64,000 nucleotides of DNA, from contig NZ_CP100404.1 of assembly GCF_024218775.1 (NCBI RefSeq), positions 682,001 to 746,000 of the forward strand, written 5' to 3'. This DNA is from Haloarcula marina. Lineage in GTDB: Archaea; Halobacteriota; Halobacteria; Halobacteriales; Haloarculaceae. The notes beneath the pieces were generated by a model. The model ran no database searches. It had not been told where the DNA came from and saw only the letters and a list, made by a program, of their open reading frames with translations. Positions 38,233 to 46,317 of the stretch are shown piece by piece. Positions within the stretch are counted from its first letter, which is position 1, and each line of letters begins with the position of its first letter. Both the position numbers and the translations under genes were made by a program.

Positions 38233-40917
38233 ATGACCGAGGCGACGGGTATCGTCGGGGAGTTCCTCTCGCTCAAAGAGGAGACCGACGCCGACATTCT
38301 GACGATGCAGTGCGGGGACTTCTACGAGTTTTTCGGCGACGACGCGGAACTGGTGGCCGAGGAGTTGGACCTGAAAGTGAGCCAGAAGTCCTCCCACGGG
38401 TCGTCGTACCCGATGGCGGGCGTCCCAGTCGCCGACCTGACGCCGTACGTCTCTGCGCTGGTCGAACGGGGCTACCGGGTCGCCGTCGCCGACCAACACG
38501 AGACGGCGGACGGCCACGCACGCGAGATTACGCGCGTCGTCACCCCGGGGACGCACTTAGAGACGGGTGACGCATCCGCCCAGTACCTCGCGGCCGTCGT
38601 CCGCCACTCGGGCCGGGACGGCGACGACTACGGCCTCGCGTTCGCCGACGTGACGACGGGCCAGTTTCAGGTCACGCAACTGGACGCCGCCGACGTGGGC
38701 GCGGTGTTGACGGAACTGTACACGTTCGCGCCCGCCGAGGTGCTTCCCGGCCCGGACCTCAGAAACGACGACGACTTCCTGGACCGCCTCGCCGAGCGCT
38801 CTGACGCGGCCGTCACCCTCCACGCGTCTGCGTCGTTCGAACCGGGCCGCGCCCGCCACCGCGTGCGCCAGCACTTCGGCGCGGAGACGCTCGACAGCGT
38901 CGGTATCGCCGACGACGACGCCGCTATCGCCGCCGCGGGGGCCGTCCTCGCGTACGTCGAGGAGACGGGCGTCGGGACGCTCGCCGCCGTCACCCGCCTG
39001 CAGGCCTACGGCGCGCGCGAACACGTCGCGCTGGACGCGACGACACAGCGGAACCTCGAACTCACCGAGACGATGCAGGGCGACAAATCGGGGTCGCTGT
39101 TCGACACCGTCGACCACACGGTCACCGCCGCCGGTGGCCGCCTCCTCCGCCGCTGGCTACAGCGCCCCCGCCGTGACCGCGGCGAACTCCAGCGCCGTCA
39201 AGCCGCCGTCGCGGCGCTGACCCGTGAGGCGATGGCCCGCGAGACGATTCGCGAGACGCTCTCGGACGCCTACGACCTCGAACGCCTCGCCTCCCGAGCG
39301 ACCTCCGGGACCGCCGACGGGCGAGACTTGCGGGCCGCACAGGAGACGCTGGCGCTCCTCCCGCAGGTCGCCGACGCCGTCGCCCAGACCGAGCGACTGG
39401 CCGACTCGCCGCTGGCCGACGCGCTCTCGGGGGCCGACCGCGAGGCCGCCGCGTCGCTGGCCGCCGACCTCGACGACGCCCTCGTCTCGGACCCGCCGGG
39501 AACCGTCACGCAGGGCGACCTGTTCCGATACGGGTACGACGACTCGCTGGACGCCGTCATCGACGACCACGAGGCCGCCTTGGAGTGGCTGGAGACCCTG
39601 CCACGGCGCGAGAAAGACCGGACCGGAATCACCCACCTCTCGGTCGACCGCAACAAGACCGACGGCTACTACATCCAGGTCGGAAAGTCCGAGACGGACA
39701 GCGTCCCCGACGAGTACGAGGAGATAAAGACGCTGAAAAACTCCAAGCGCTACACGATTCCGGAACTCGACGAGAAGGAGCGGGCCGTCCTGCGACTCGA
39801 AGAGCGCCGCCACGACATGGAGTACGAGCTGTTCGAGGACCTCCGGGCGCGCGTCGCCGAGCACGCGCCCCTCCTACAGGACGTGGGGCGGACGCTCGCG
39901 GAGGTGGACGCGCTGGCCTCGCTGGCCGTCCACGCCGTCGAGAACGACTGGTCCCGGCCCGAGGTCACGGACGGCGACGAACTCGCCATCGACGCGGGCC
40001 GTCACCCCGTCGTCGAACAGACCACCGAGTTCGTCCCGAACGACCTCTACATGGACCGCGACCGGCAGTTCCTCGTCGTCACCGGCCCGAACATGAGCGG
40101 GAAGTCCACCTACATGCGACAGGCCGCGCTCATCACGTTGCTGGCGCAGACGGGGAGTTTCGTCCCCGCCCGGGCGGCCACGGTGGGCGTCGTCGACGGC
40201 ATCTACACGCGTGTCGGTGCCTTGGACGAACTCGCGCAGGGCCGCTCGACGTTCATGGTCGAGATGCAGGAACTGTCGAACATCCTGCACTCGGCCACCG
40301 AGGACTCCCTCGTGATTCTGGACGAGGTGGGCCGGGGGACGGCGACGTTCGACGGGATTTCGATTGCGTGGGCCGCCGTGGAGTACATCTCGACGCGGAT
40401 ACGGTGTAAAACGCTGTTCGCCACCCACTATCACGAACTCACCTCCCTGGGCGACTCGCTCGATACCGTTCAGAACGTCCACGTCGCCGCCGACGAGAGC
40501 GACGGCGATGTCACCTTCCTTCGGACGGTCAGAGACGGGCCGACGAACCGCTCGTACGGGGTTCACGTCGCCGACCTGGCGGGCGTTCCGGAACCCGTCG
40601 TCGAGCGCTCACAGGAGGTCCTCGACCGACTGCGCGACGACAAAGCCATCGAGGTGCGGGGCAGTACGGGCGAGGGCGGCACTACCCAAGCGGTGTTCGA
40701 CCTCTCGTCGGGTCAGTTCGCGACTGGCGGACAAAGCGAGCGAGTCGAGACCGACGGGAATCCCGACGCCAGCACGGACGGGGAACGCGGCGAAACGCTG
40801 GATGCCGAGACGGAAGCGGTACTCGAGGAGTTGCGGGACCTCGACGTGAACGAGACGCCGCCAGTCGAGTTGCTGGCGAAAGTCCAGGAGTGGCAGGCCG
40901 AACTCGACGGCGAATGA
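38233..40917 (+). CDS. mutS: DNA mismatch repair protein MutS (second copy)
   Basis: An 894-residue complete MutS. The N-terminal mismatch motif Phe-x-Glu is in QCGDFYEFFGDD, followed by VSQKSSHGSSYPMAGVPVAD. The lever/clamp includes SVDRNKTDGYYIQVGKSETD. The ATPase has Walker [15 protein letters not shown] near 620, Walker [16 protein letters not shown] and the H-loop FATHYHELTSLG. A C-terminal acidic linker and a helix (VLEELRDLDVNETPPVELLA) are kept, which in MutS assist dimer/tetramer contacts. It differs in the start and linker from the MutS at 20916. ATG at 38233 is clear; a long upstream open frame has no MutS similarity. Confidence 0.95.
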   Translation: MTEATGIVGEFLSLKEETDADILTMQCGDFYEFFGDDAELVAEELDLKVSQKSSHGSSYPMAGVPVADLTPYVSALVERGYRVAVADQHETADGHAREITRVVTPGTHLETGDASAQYLAAVVRHSGRDGDDYGLAFADVTTGQFQVTQLDAADVGAVLTELYTFAPAEVLPGPDLRNDDDFLDRLAERSDAAVTLHASASFEPGRARHRVRQHFGAETLDSVGIADDDAAIAAAGAVLAYVEETGVGTLAAVTRLQAYGAREHVALDATTQRNLELTETMQGDKSGSLFDTVDHTVTAAGGRLLRRWLQRPRRDRGELQRRQAAVAALTREAMARETIRETLSDAYDLERLASRATSGTADGRDLRAAQETLALLPQVADAVAQTERLADSPLADALSGADREAAASLAADLDDALVSDPPGTVTQGDLFRYGYDDSLDAVIDDHEAALEWLETLPRREKDRTGITHLSVDRNKTDGYYIQVGKSETDSVPDEYEEIKTLKNSKRYTIPELDEKERAVLRLEERRHDMEYELFEDLRARVAEHAPLLQDVGRTLAEVDALASLAVHAVENDWSRPEVTDGDELAIDAGRHPVVEQTTEFVPNDLYMDRDRQFLVVTGPNMSGKSTYMRQAALITLLAQTGSFVPARAATVGVVDGIYTRVGALDELAQGRSTFMVEMQELSNILHSATEDSLVILDEVGRGTATFDGISIAWAAVEYISTRIRCKTLFATHYHELTSLGDSLDTVQNVHVAADESDGDVTFLRTVRDGPTNRSYGVHVADLAGVPEPVVERSQEVLDRLRDDKAIEVRGSTGEGGTTQAVFDLSSGQFATGGQSERVETDGNPDASTDGERGETLDAETEAVLEELRDLDVNETPPVELLAKVQEWQAELDGE

Positions 40918-40921
40918 GTGG

Positions 40922-41218
40922 TCAGGCGACCTGATACCCCTTCGCTTCGAGCAGTTCGCGGACGCGCTTCGCGTGGTCGCCCTGAATCTCGATGTGTCCC
41001 TCCTTGACTGTCCCGCCGGTCCCGAGCGCGGACTTCAGTTCCGAGGCGAGCGATTGGCTGTCAACGCCGTCCTCGAATCCCTCGATGACGACCATCTTCT
41101 TGCCGTACCGCCGCTCCTCAGTGCGGACGGTCAGTCGCTGTGTCGCGCGGTCTAAATCGGCGGTGGGGTCTTCGGGGATGTCGAGGTCGTCGAATGGGTC
41201 GTTGTCTGTCAATTGCAC
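40922..41218 (-). CDS. Translation initiation factor aIF1 (SUI1 family)
   Basis: A 98-residue protein with the SUI1/eIF1 fold: RLTVRTEERRYGKKMVVIEG, the SLASELKSALGTGGTVKEG block (the family's conserved L-K-x-x-x-G-T/C-G-G-T/S-V-K), and HIEIQGDHAKRVRELLEAKG. It binds the small ribosomal subunit near the P site and controls start-codon choice. The acidic N-terminal 25 residues are a haloarchaeal extension. It converges with mutS, four bases apart. Confidence 0.93.
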   Translation of the reverse strand: MQLTDNDPFDDLDIPEDPTADLDRATQRLTVRTEERRYGKKMVVIEGFEDGVDSQSLASELKSALGTGGTVKEGHIEIQGDHAKRVRELLEAKGYQVA

Positions 41219-41274
41219 GTAACGATAGGCGACCGTCGCGGATGAGTGTTACTTCGGCCGAGGCCGAACCGTCG

Positions 41275-41694
41275 TCACCGCGAAGCGCGGACCTCCTGCC
41301 GGACGAGAACGGCGCCGAGGCCCGCCAGCAGGACGCCGACGCCGCCGTAGGCGAAGAACTGTCCCGCCCCGATTGGCGTCGTTCGCAGCGACTGTCGCCG
41401 CTGTCGGCGGTACTCCTCGAAGGTGGTGTTCTCGCAGGCCCTGACGTGGCGGTCGGTCAGGGTCACGCGCTCCATCCCGAGGCCACCGTCGACGAGGCGA
41501 GTCTCGCCCGCCAGTTCGGCACAGTTCCCGACGGCGGCCTCGTAGTCGGCGGGCGTGACGCTGGTCGTGAGCGCCGCGTACGTGATGCCGCCCACCATCC
41601 CCAGACCGAGCACCGTCAGGCCGACGGCGACGGCCAAGGACGCGCGGTTCCGTCGGGAGGTGTCGTCGTCCGTATCGCCGTCCCGTGTCCCCAT
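41275..41694 (-). CDS. Two-helix membrane protein, unknown
   Basis: A 139-residue protein with a polar N-terminus and helix 1 (SLAVAVGLTVLGLGMVGGIT, residues ~20-40). An extracytoplasmic loop follows with two cysteines (VGNCAELAG and VRACENTTF) that may form a disulfide, then helix 2 (FFAYGGVGVLLAGLGAVLV) and a basic tail. The topology suggests a small exported loop domain. No family recognised. Confidence 0.65.
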   Translation of the reverse strand: MGTRDGDTDDDTSRRNRASLAVAVGLTVLGLGMVGGITYAALTTSVTPADYEAAVGNCAELAGETRLVDGGLGMERVTLTDRHVRACENTTFEEYRRQRRQSLRTTPIGAGQFFAYGGVGVLLAGLGAVLVRQEVRASR

Positions 41695-41733
41695 CTCTCG
41701 TCTCTCGGTGCCCGATGCGGGTAGCCCTTGCCG

Positions 41734-42207
41734 TCACTCCTCGTAGTCGAACGCGTCTTCGGGTGCCTCGTCGTCGAAGAAGCCGAACGTCTCGTCGTCG
41801 CGCTGGAGGTAGTCGTTCTCCAGCGTCTCCGAGACGACCCGGCCCAGCGAGTCCAGCTCCGACTCGATTTCGTCAACGTCGCTCGTCGTGAGGTCCGCGC
41901 GGGCGGCGTCGGGGAGCGTCGGCGCGCGGTAGCCCACGTCGTCGGTCGCCGGTTCCCAGTAGAAGTCGAACTCCTCGACGAGGCCGTGGTCGAGGACGAC
42001 GGCGAAGTCGGCGTCGGTCAGGCCGGTTCCGGTCGTCCACTCCTCGAACCCGTCGGCCCACGCGCCGCTGGCGAGCACCTCGGCGATTTCCTCGCGCCGG
42101 TAGTCGTCGTCCGGTTCCGTCGCCGGAACGTCGATGCTCTCGTACTCGCCCCGCGGTTGCGGGCCGCGAAGCGAGGGCGGGTCGGGAACTGGAACGTCGA
42201 GCGCCAT
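41734..42207 (-). CDS. Acidic conserved protein, unknown
   Basis: A 157-residue very acidic soluble protein. Mid-region DDYRREEIAEVLASGAWADG continues into FEEWTTGTGLTDADFAVVLD, and the C-terminus is DESL/ETLEND-like with FGFFDDEAPEDAFDYEE. It seems alpha-helical with a negatively charged tail. No catalytic motif. It sits in a row of small minus-strand genes (41275-43920) without clear function. Confidence 0.65.
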   Translation of the reverse strand: MALDVPVPDPPSLRGPQPRGEYESIDVPATEPDDDYRREEIAEVLASGAWADGFEEWTTGTGLTDADFAVVLDHGLVEEFDFYWEPATDDVGYRAPTLPDAARADLTTSDVDEIESELDSLGRVVSETLENDYLQRDDETFGFFDDEAPEDAFDYEE

Positions 42208-42296
42208 GGCGAAATGTAGGATGCCCTACCGGAAATACGCACCGCTCGTGAGAGGGCTGGCGGACGCATCGGCGGCGTGAGTCGTCGACGGACTGG

Positions 42297-42467
42297 TCAG
42301 GCCTTCGCACCGGCGACGCCGCTGCCGATGGCCGCGCCGCAGTCGTTGCAGGCGACCAGATAGAACCGCTTGGAGGCTTTGAAGAAGCCGGTGGTGGCGT
42401 CCATCTCGACGAACTCCACGTCGTCTTTCGCATCGAGGGTCGCGTCGCATTCAGGGCAGTGGACCAT
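42297..42467 (-). CDS. Small zinc-ribbon protein, copy 1
   Basis: A 56-residue protein, MVHCPECDATLDAKDDVEFV at the start and CNDCGAAIGSGVAGAKA at the end. Two C-x2-C knuckles (CPEC and CNDC) 37-38 residues apart would bind one zinc. The core MDATTGFFKASKRFYLVAC is almost the same as in the next gene (42510-42698), so the two are tandem duplicates. It is probably a cytoplasmic zinc-binding protein of unknown role. Confidence 0.75.
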   Translation of the reverse strand: MVHCPECDATLDAKDDVEFVEMDATTGFFKASKRFYLVACNDCGAAIGSGVAGAKA

Positions 42468-42509
42468 ACCTTGCGTTGCGATGGATGTGGTAAATATCTT
42501 GTCGCGGTG

Positions 42510-42698
42510 CTACACCGCGCCGCCGCCACCGGCTTTCGCGCCCGCGACGCCGCTCCCGAGGGTCGCGCCGCAGTCGGCACAGTTGGCGACGTAGAACCGC
42601 TTGGACGCTTCGAGGAAGCCGGTGGTGGCGTCCATCTCCGCGAACTCGATGTCGTCCGCGGTTTCGAGACCGGTGTCGCATTCAGGGCAGTGGACCAT
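42510..42698 (-). CDS. Small zinc-ribbon protein, copy 2
   Basis: A 62-residue paralogue of the downstream gene: MVHCPECDTGLETADDIEFA, MDATTGFLEASKRFYVANC, then CADCGATLGSGVAGAKA plus a short GGGGAV extension. The same two C-x2-C knuckles are conserved. About 40 bases separate the copies, and each gap contains a purine/AT-rich patch with TATTT, so each may have its own promoter. Function unknown. Confidence 0.75.
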   Translation of the reverse strand: MVHCPECDTGLETADDIEFAEMDATTGFLEASKRFYVANCADCGATLGSGVAGAKAGGGGAV

Positions 42699-42739
42699 GC
42701 CCGGCGTTTGCGAGGGGCGCGGTAAGTGTCTTGTCGGCG

Positions 42740-43336
42740 TCAGCCGAGACGCGCGAACGCGAACTCCGTCGAGGTGCCCAGTGGGTCGTCGGCCGTCGCG
42801 GTCCACACCTCACCGAACCCCGCGTCACGCAACTGGTCTAGCGTCGCCTGTCGACCCGGCGCGGAGAAGAACATCGACCCGCCCATCCATCCGCGCCGAA
42901 CCGTCTCGAAGCGGCCGCCGGGGAGCGTCAGCAGGACGACGCCGTCGGGCCTGAGGACGCGGGCGAACTCGCGGTACACGTCGGGATGGCGGTCACGCGG
43001 GACGTGGAAGACGGCGTGGTAGGCCGTGATGCCGTGGACGCTGTCGTCGGCGACGGGCAGGGCGGTCATGTCGCCCTGCACGAGGCGGGCGTCGGGGACG
43101 GTGTCGGCCGCCAGTTCCAGCCCGCGGCGCGAGAAGTCGAGGCCGACGCTTCCGGGCGGGAGGTTGGCGAGCGTCCGCGCGCCGTCGCCGCATCCCACGT
43201 CGAGGACGACCGGGTCGGCGGGCAGTTCCGCGAGCAAGTCGTCGATGAGGGCGGCGTCGGACCCGCCGGGGTCCCGCTTGCGTGCGTACGTCTCGGCGAC
43301 GGCGTCCCACGCGCGGCGCACCTCGTTGCTATCCAT
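42740..43336 (-). CDS. SAM-dependent methyltransferase (class I)
   Basis: A 198-residue methyltransferase. Motif I is VVLDVGCGDGARTLANL, the acidic loop and motif II are VGLDFSRRGLELAAD, the post-motif is VQGDMTALPVADDSVHGITA, and motif IV/V is LRPDGVVLLTLPGG. The small size and AYHAVFHVPRDRHPDVYREF match the UbiE/Methyltransf_11 group, acting on small molecules or lipids. The substrate is unknown. ATG at 43336 gives MDSNEVRRAWDAVAETYARK, a usual family start. Confidence 0.9.
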   Translation of the reverse strand: MDSNEVRRAWDAVAETYARKRDPGGSDAALIDDLLAELPADPVVLDVGCGDGARTLANLPPGSVGLDFSRRGLELAADTVPDARLVQGDMTALPVADDSVHGITAYHAVFHVPRDRHPDVYREFARVLRPDGVVLLTLPGGRFETVRRGWMGGSMFFSAPGRQATLDQLRDAGFGEVWTATADDPLGTSTEFAFARLG

Positions 43337-43413
43337 ACGGTCGCTTGGGGCCGAATCGGTATGAGTGGTTGGCGGCGTAATCCGGGCGTACCGTCGCTCG
43401 GTGGCGTCGGCGG

Positions 43414-43920
43414 CTATTCGAGGACCGACTTGGGCCGCTTCAGGTAGAACTCCTGTTCGGTAACTCGCTCGTACACGTCGTACAGCGTCTGGACCGCCGC
43501 TTCGTCGGGGTCGAACCGGAGGTGCGGCGCGAGGTGGTAGGCCTTGCAACTGGTCAGGAAGAAGTACAGCGTCCGGTGGTGGGCCGGGGTGGCGTCGACG
43601 ACGCCCAACTCCGCGCCTCCGAGGTCGTCCGAGAAGTCGTTGAGCATCGCCGCGATGTCGTCGTGTAACTGGTCGTCGGGCCGTTGCAGGGGTGTGCCGA
43701 ACGTCTGCTTGAGGAAGTCGCTTGTGGCCCGGAAGAAGGGGTTCGAGTCGACGCCGCTGGGGTCGACGCGGACGAACGTCTCGTAGAGGTCCAACAGCGT
43801 CGTCAACTCGTCCGCGGTCAGCGCCACGGGTCGGACCGGGTCGCCTTGACTGAGCGCGTACTCCGGGAAGGAGTACGACTGCGGGTCCGGAACCTGCCCG
43901 AACACGGTGTCGAGGGACAT
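43414..43920 (-). CDS. Conserved haloarchaeal protein, unknown
   Basis: A 168-residue soluble mostly helical protein. It starts MSLDTVFGQVPDPQSYSFPE, continues with FFRATSDFLKQTFGTPLQRP, and has a helix with Cys/His/Tyr (TLYFFLTSCKAYHLAPHLRF). No signal peptide and no known domain. The gene is separated from the methyltransferase by about 77 bases on the same strand. Confidence 0.65.
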   Translation of the reverse strand: MSLDTVFGQVPDPQSYSFPEYALSQGDPVRPVALTADELTTLLDLYETFVRVDPSGVDSNPFFRATSDFLKQTFGTPLQRPDDQLHDDIAAMLNDFSDDLGGAELGVVDATPAHHRTLYFFLTSCKAYHLAPHLRFDPDEAAVQTLYDVYERVTEQEFYLKRPKSVLE

Positions 43921-44059
43921 AGCCGGACTAGGGCGAGCGACGGTCTAACTGTTGTGGGTGTCGGCGGCGCGCCGCTCTCGGGTTCTCCGGGCTTACCGGC
44001 GGCCTACCGTGTCAATAACGAAACCCGGCGTCGGCGACGGGATAGGCGGAGCGCACGCT

Positions 44060-44665
44060 ATGGGAGACACTGCACACCTGCGAATCGGACACTGCTGTCC
44101 GGACGCGCCGAACGTCGACGTGGCCGTGGACGGGGCGACGCGGTTCGAGAACGTCGAGTACGCCGCGGTGACCGACTACGAACCGTTCGACCCCGGCGAC
44201 CAGAAATTGACGATTGCACCGGCGGGGAGTACCGCGACCGTCGTCTCGACCCGAATTCCTCTGAAGGAAAATACTGCGTACACGGTCCTCGCGACGGGGC
44301 TGATAACCGACATCGAGGCGACGGTGCTGACCGACGACCCCGGCGACGTCTCCGACGAGATGGCTCAGGTCCGCCTCGTCCACACGTCGCCGGACGCGCC
44401 CCCGGTGGCGCTCACCGTCGGGGACACCGCCGTCGTCGACGGCGTGGGGTTCCGGGAGGCCAGCGAGTACCGACCCGTCCGGCCGGGCACACACGACGTG
44501 GGCCTCCGGCCGGACGACCGCGGCCGACTCGAACTGGAACTGTCGGCCATCGAGTTCGACGGCGGGAGCGCCTACTCCGTGGTCACGGTCGGACAGATAG
44601 AGACGGGGACGCTCGCGGCCGTCGTCACCGAGGACGCGGCGGCGTTGGCGACGGTGACCGAGTGA
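44060..44665 (+). CDS. DUF4397-domain protein (two beta repeats)
   Basis: A 201-residue protein with two DUF4397-type repeats. The first starts LRIGHCCPDAPNVDVAVDG, the second VRLVHTSPDAPPVALTVGD; each is followed by Y-x2-V/F-x2-GxHD/QK-type strands and a Y-x-V-x2-G strand (YTVLATGLI; YSVVTVGQI). DUF4397 is usually found in exported proteins, but here no signal peptide is visible after ATG 44060 (MGDTAHLRIG), so cytoplasmic localisation is odd. The in-frame extension to 43952 does not contain a normal signal peptide either. Confidence 0.8.
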   Translation: MGDTAHLRIGHCCPDAPNVDVAVDGATRFENVEYAAVTDYEPFDPGDQKLTIAPAGSTATVVSTRIPLKENTAYTVLATGLITDIEATVLTDDPGDVSDEMAQVRLVHTSPDAPPVALTVGDTAVVDGVGFREASEYRPVRPGTHDVGLRPDDRGRLELELSAIEFDGGSAYSVVTVGQIETGTLAAVVTEDAAALATVTE

Positions 44666-44680
44666 GCGGTCGCGGTTCGC

Positions 44681-45937
44681 TCAGGACCGGCGTTCGTCCA
44701 GTCGCGCGAGCAGTTCCAGTCCGTAGACGATGTGGAGGACGGAACTGGACTGCCCGGCCTCGTAGACGAGGTCGTCGCGCGCCCTGACGTGGTCTAAGAC
44801 GGCCTTCGAGGCGTGGTCCGGCGCGGCGGCCAGTCCCGCGTCCGTCTCGGCCAGCCATTCCATCACCCGCAGGTCGCTCTTGCTGTCGCCCATCACCAGC
44901 GCGAACGGGTCGTCGATGCCCAACACGTCGAACGCCTCCTCGACGCCGGTCGGCTTGGCGAGTTCAAGGCTGACGAGTTCGGCCGCGTCCCCCTCGTAGT
45001 AGCCGATGTCGATGCGTTCGAGCACGTCCAGCATCGCCGACGGCGCGCCCGCTACATCGGCGTCGGTCGAACGGCCCGCCTCCTCGAGGACGGCCCGAAT
45101 CTCGGGGTCCTTCGCGAAGAAGGTCTGGGCGACGCCCGCTGGGTCGGTCACGTCCGCCCCGGTGGCCTCGGCGACGCTCTCGCCGACGAGTCCACAGAGG
45201 TAACACAGCGCCTCGTCGACGATTTCGACGGCCGTCTCGCTGCCGACTTCGGCGTTGGGTTTCAGGGTGACGTTGAACTCGTTGCCTTGGAGGTGACAGC
45301 CGTGGCGCACGTCGTCGGGCGCTTCGGAGAGAGCACGCCCGCGAACGGCGTCGAACACGTCGACGACGACGCCGTCCAAGCGCTCGTACAGCAACCGCTT
45401 CGTGTCCGGGCCGTGGTTCGGCGTGAACACGCCGTTACCCGACTCGTAGACGATGCTTACCGACCCCGAGGAGACGACTTCGTTGCCGAGTCCCTGAATC
45501 AGAAACCCCTTCACGTTCTCTAAGGTCTGGCCGGTGCAGACGACGATGGGGATACCCCGCTCGTGGAACTCCGTGAGGAGATACAGCGTGTCACGGGGAA
45601 TCTCGTTGTCCGTGTCCCCGGCCGACCGGAGTGTCTCGTCCACGTCCAAGACGAGAACGTTCACCGCGCGGTCGTACTTCGAGAAGAGGTCCAGCGCCGC
45701 GAACGCCTCCTCGCGGGTCAGTCGCGCCGCTATCTCGGCGTACGTCTCGCCCGTCGCCGGGAACTCCTCGGCGATGTCGGCCTTTCGCTCGTCGAGTTCG
45801 TCGCGGGCCGTCTCCCACTGGTCTAACGCGATGGGTGAACTGAGCGGGGGAAAGAGGTCGACGAACTCCTGATACGCGCGGAGCGTCTCCGTGTCTACCG
45901 TCTCGTAGAGCCGATAGAGTTGGTCGTACTGTTCCAT
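44681..45937 (-). CDS. HAD-superfamily hydrolase with N-terminal helical extension
   Basis: A 418-residue protein. Residues ~1-90 are a charged helical domain. The HAD core begins at VLVLDVDETLR (nucleophile D-x-D, near 98), motif II is in IVVCTGQTL, the lysine is in LAKPTGVEEAFDVLG, and motif IV is in LVMGDSKSDLRVMEW. The large cap of ~190 residues between motifs II and III is of Cof/SPP type, suggesting a sugar-phosphate phosphatase. Sucrose or trehalose-phosphate phosphatase-like activity is possible but unproven. Confidence 0.85.
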   Translation of the reverse strand: MEQYDQLYRLYETVDTETLRAYQEFVDLFPPLSSPIALDQWETARDELDERKADIAEEFPATGETYAEIAARLTREEAFAALDLFSKYDRAVNVLVLDVDETLRSAGDTDNEIPRDTLYLLTEFHERGIPIVVCTGQTLENVKGFLIQGLGNEVVSSGSVSIVYESGNGVFTPNHGPDTKRLLYERLDGVVVDVFDAVRGRALSEAPDDVRHGCHLQGNEFNVTLKPNAEVGSETAVEIVDEALCYLCGLVGESVAEATGADVTDPAGVAQTFFAKDPEIRAVLEEAGRSTDADVAGAPSAMLDVLERIDIGYYEGDAAELVSLELAKPTGVEEAFDVLGIDDPFALVMGDSKSDLRVMEWLAETDAGLAAAPDHASKAVLDHVRARDDLVYEAGQSSSVLHIVYGLELLARLDERRS

Positions 45938-46022
45938 GGCTTGCTGTTGCCGTGGCTGTCGCTACGCGAACACTTGATTCTACGGTTCGGAGGCGCCCGT
46001 ACGCGGAAAAATCGACGGCTCG

Positions 46023-46205
46023 CTAGCCGCCGTCGGCCGCGCCGTCACCGCCGTCGGTCAGCACGGAGAGGTCACCGCCTCTCTCGTTGAGGAACGTCGG
46101 TAATTCCTCGGGCTCCGCGTCGGCCTCGTCCGCTCGCTCCGTCTGCTCCGCGCGTTCGTCGCGCGCTTCTCGCCAGTTCGGTGTCCGTCCGCGCTCGAAG
46201 CACAT
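46023..46205 (-). CDS. Small acidic protein, unknown
   Basis: A 60-residue protein: MCFERGRTPNWREARDERAE, an acidic low-complexity middle (ADEADAEPEELPTFL), then a Gly/Asp-rich tail. Its composition is that of a disordered haloarchaeal protein; codon use resembles the neighbours. It is divergent from mutL with a 112-base gap. It may be a genuine small protein but evidence is limited to ORF integrity and placement. Confidence 0.45.
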   Translation of the reverse strand: MCFERGRTPNWREARDERAEQTERADEADAEPEELPTFLNERGGDLSVLTDGGDGAADGG

Positions 46206-46317
46206 GGTGTCCCACCACTCGACTGTGAGTGCTGTATCGTGTTAACTATTTGCACGGTCGCGTGGACAGTCTCAAGTCGCCCCGTCCACTACCGCCAACG
46301 ACTATGCGGGGGACGCC

